Below, one piece after another: positions 63,548-63,613 of a stretch of DNA of 63,613 bases. How positions within the stretch are numbered: position 1 is the first letter of the stretch; each line of letters begins with the position of its first letter. A program made the position numbers and the translations under genes. Location: positions 1-63,613 of the forward strand of contig NZ_QURH01000110.1 in NCBI RefSeq assembly GCF_003428695.1, written 5' to 3'. Origin of the DNA: Actinomadura logoneensis. Its GTDB lineage: Bacteria > Actinomycetota > Actinomycetes > Streptosporangiales > Streptosporangiaceae. Under the pieces are notes generated by a model, which worked only from the letters and a program-made list of their open reading frames with translations, was not told where the DNA came from and did not search any database.

Positions 63548-63613
63548 GCCGCGCCCGCCGCCGCCTCCCGGCGGAGGTGGGCGGGCACCGGTGGGCGGTC
63601 GTGGCGGAGCCGG

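Overview
The window is a very GC-rich (roughly 72% by eye) actinobacterial chromosome segment. Gene content and order (class A PBP, then rpsF-ssb-rpsR-rplI-dnaB; later dnaX, ybaB, recR, lysC), heavy use of GTG/TTG starts and G/C-ending codons fit a filamentous actinomycete, probably of the Streptosporangiales/Thermomonosporaceae type (the family is inference). The rpsF-dnaB block, a parS-like site and a cluster of DnaA-box-like sequences suggest an origin-proximal half of the chromosome.

Layout. 1-6.6 kb: cell-envelope genes (bifunctional penicillin-binding protein cut by the window edge, a membrane Ser/Thr kinase with FPGVP-type repeats, a PIG-V-like mannosyltransferase with a large hydrophilic insertion). 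6.7-9.2 kb: small secreted proteins, a four-copy 30-bp tandem repeat, a barnase/RNase Sa-like lipoprotein and its barstar. 9.5-13.1 kb: endonuclease IV, small membrane protein, and the ribosomal/ssb operon ended by a strong terminator and followed by a parS-like 16-mer. 13.3-17.1 kb: PGRP amidase, a divergent MarR/thioesterase pair with a clear operator palindrome, MATE exporter. 17.1-20.5 kb: dnaB, interrupted by two inteins (a class 3 mini-intein in the P-loop and a large intein with a decayed homing endonuclease), preceded by DnaA-box-like sites. 20.5-31.3 kb: transporters, an Ada-AlkA/Ogt alkylation repair pair, a second-looking DNA clamp gene (dnaN-like), a beta-propeller-like secreted protein, and a cupin regulator/B3-4 protein/EamA module. 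31.3-38.5 kb: methyltransferase, LRR protein, tRNA-Ser(CGA), tadA with two tandem paralogous accessory genes, a disordered protein, upp followed by tandem repeats, small proteins. 38.8-49.6 kb: regulators (XRE-TPR, two GntR-FCD, WYL), two MFS exporters, epoxide hydrolase, and a three-gene minus-strand group (zinc metallopeptidase, a hexapeptide-repeat protein, a small ParB-fold-like protein) that appears translationally coupled. 49.7-54.9 kb: EF-hand protein, secreted M36-like metallopeptidase, tRNA-Ser(GGA), DUF952, SRP RNA, dnaX. 55.3-63.6 kb: ybaB-recR-DUF5063 operon, FAD oxidoreductase, a wrbA pseudogene, DUF5713, methyltransferase, lysC (without asd behind it) and a flavin monooxygenase.

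Most unusual: the doubly interrupted DnaB, the 18-bp/hexapeptide repeat gene at 46.2-46.5 kb, several other exact tandem repeats (30, 19, 17 bp), a reused terminator hairpin sequence at three loci, and the decayed wrbA. Starts were chosen from ribosome-binding sites and family alignment from memory; no database search was run.
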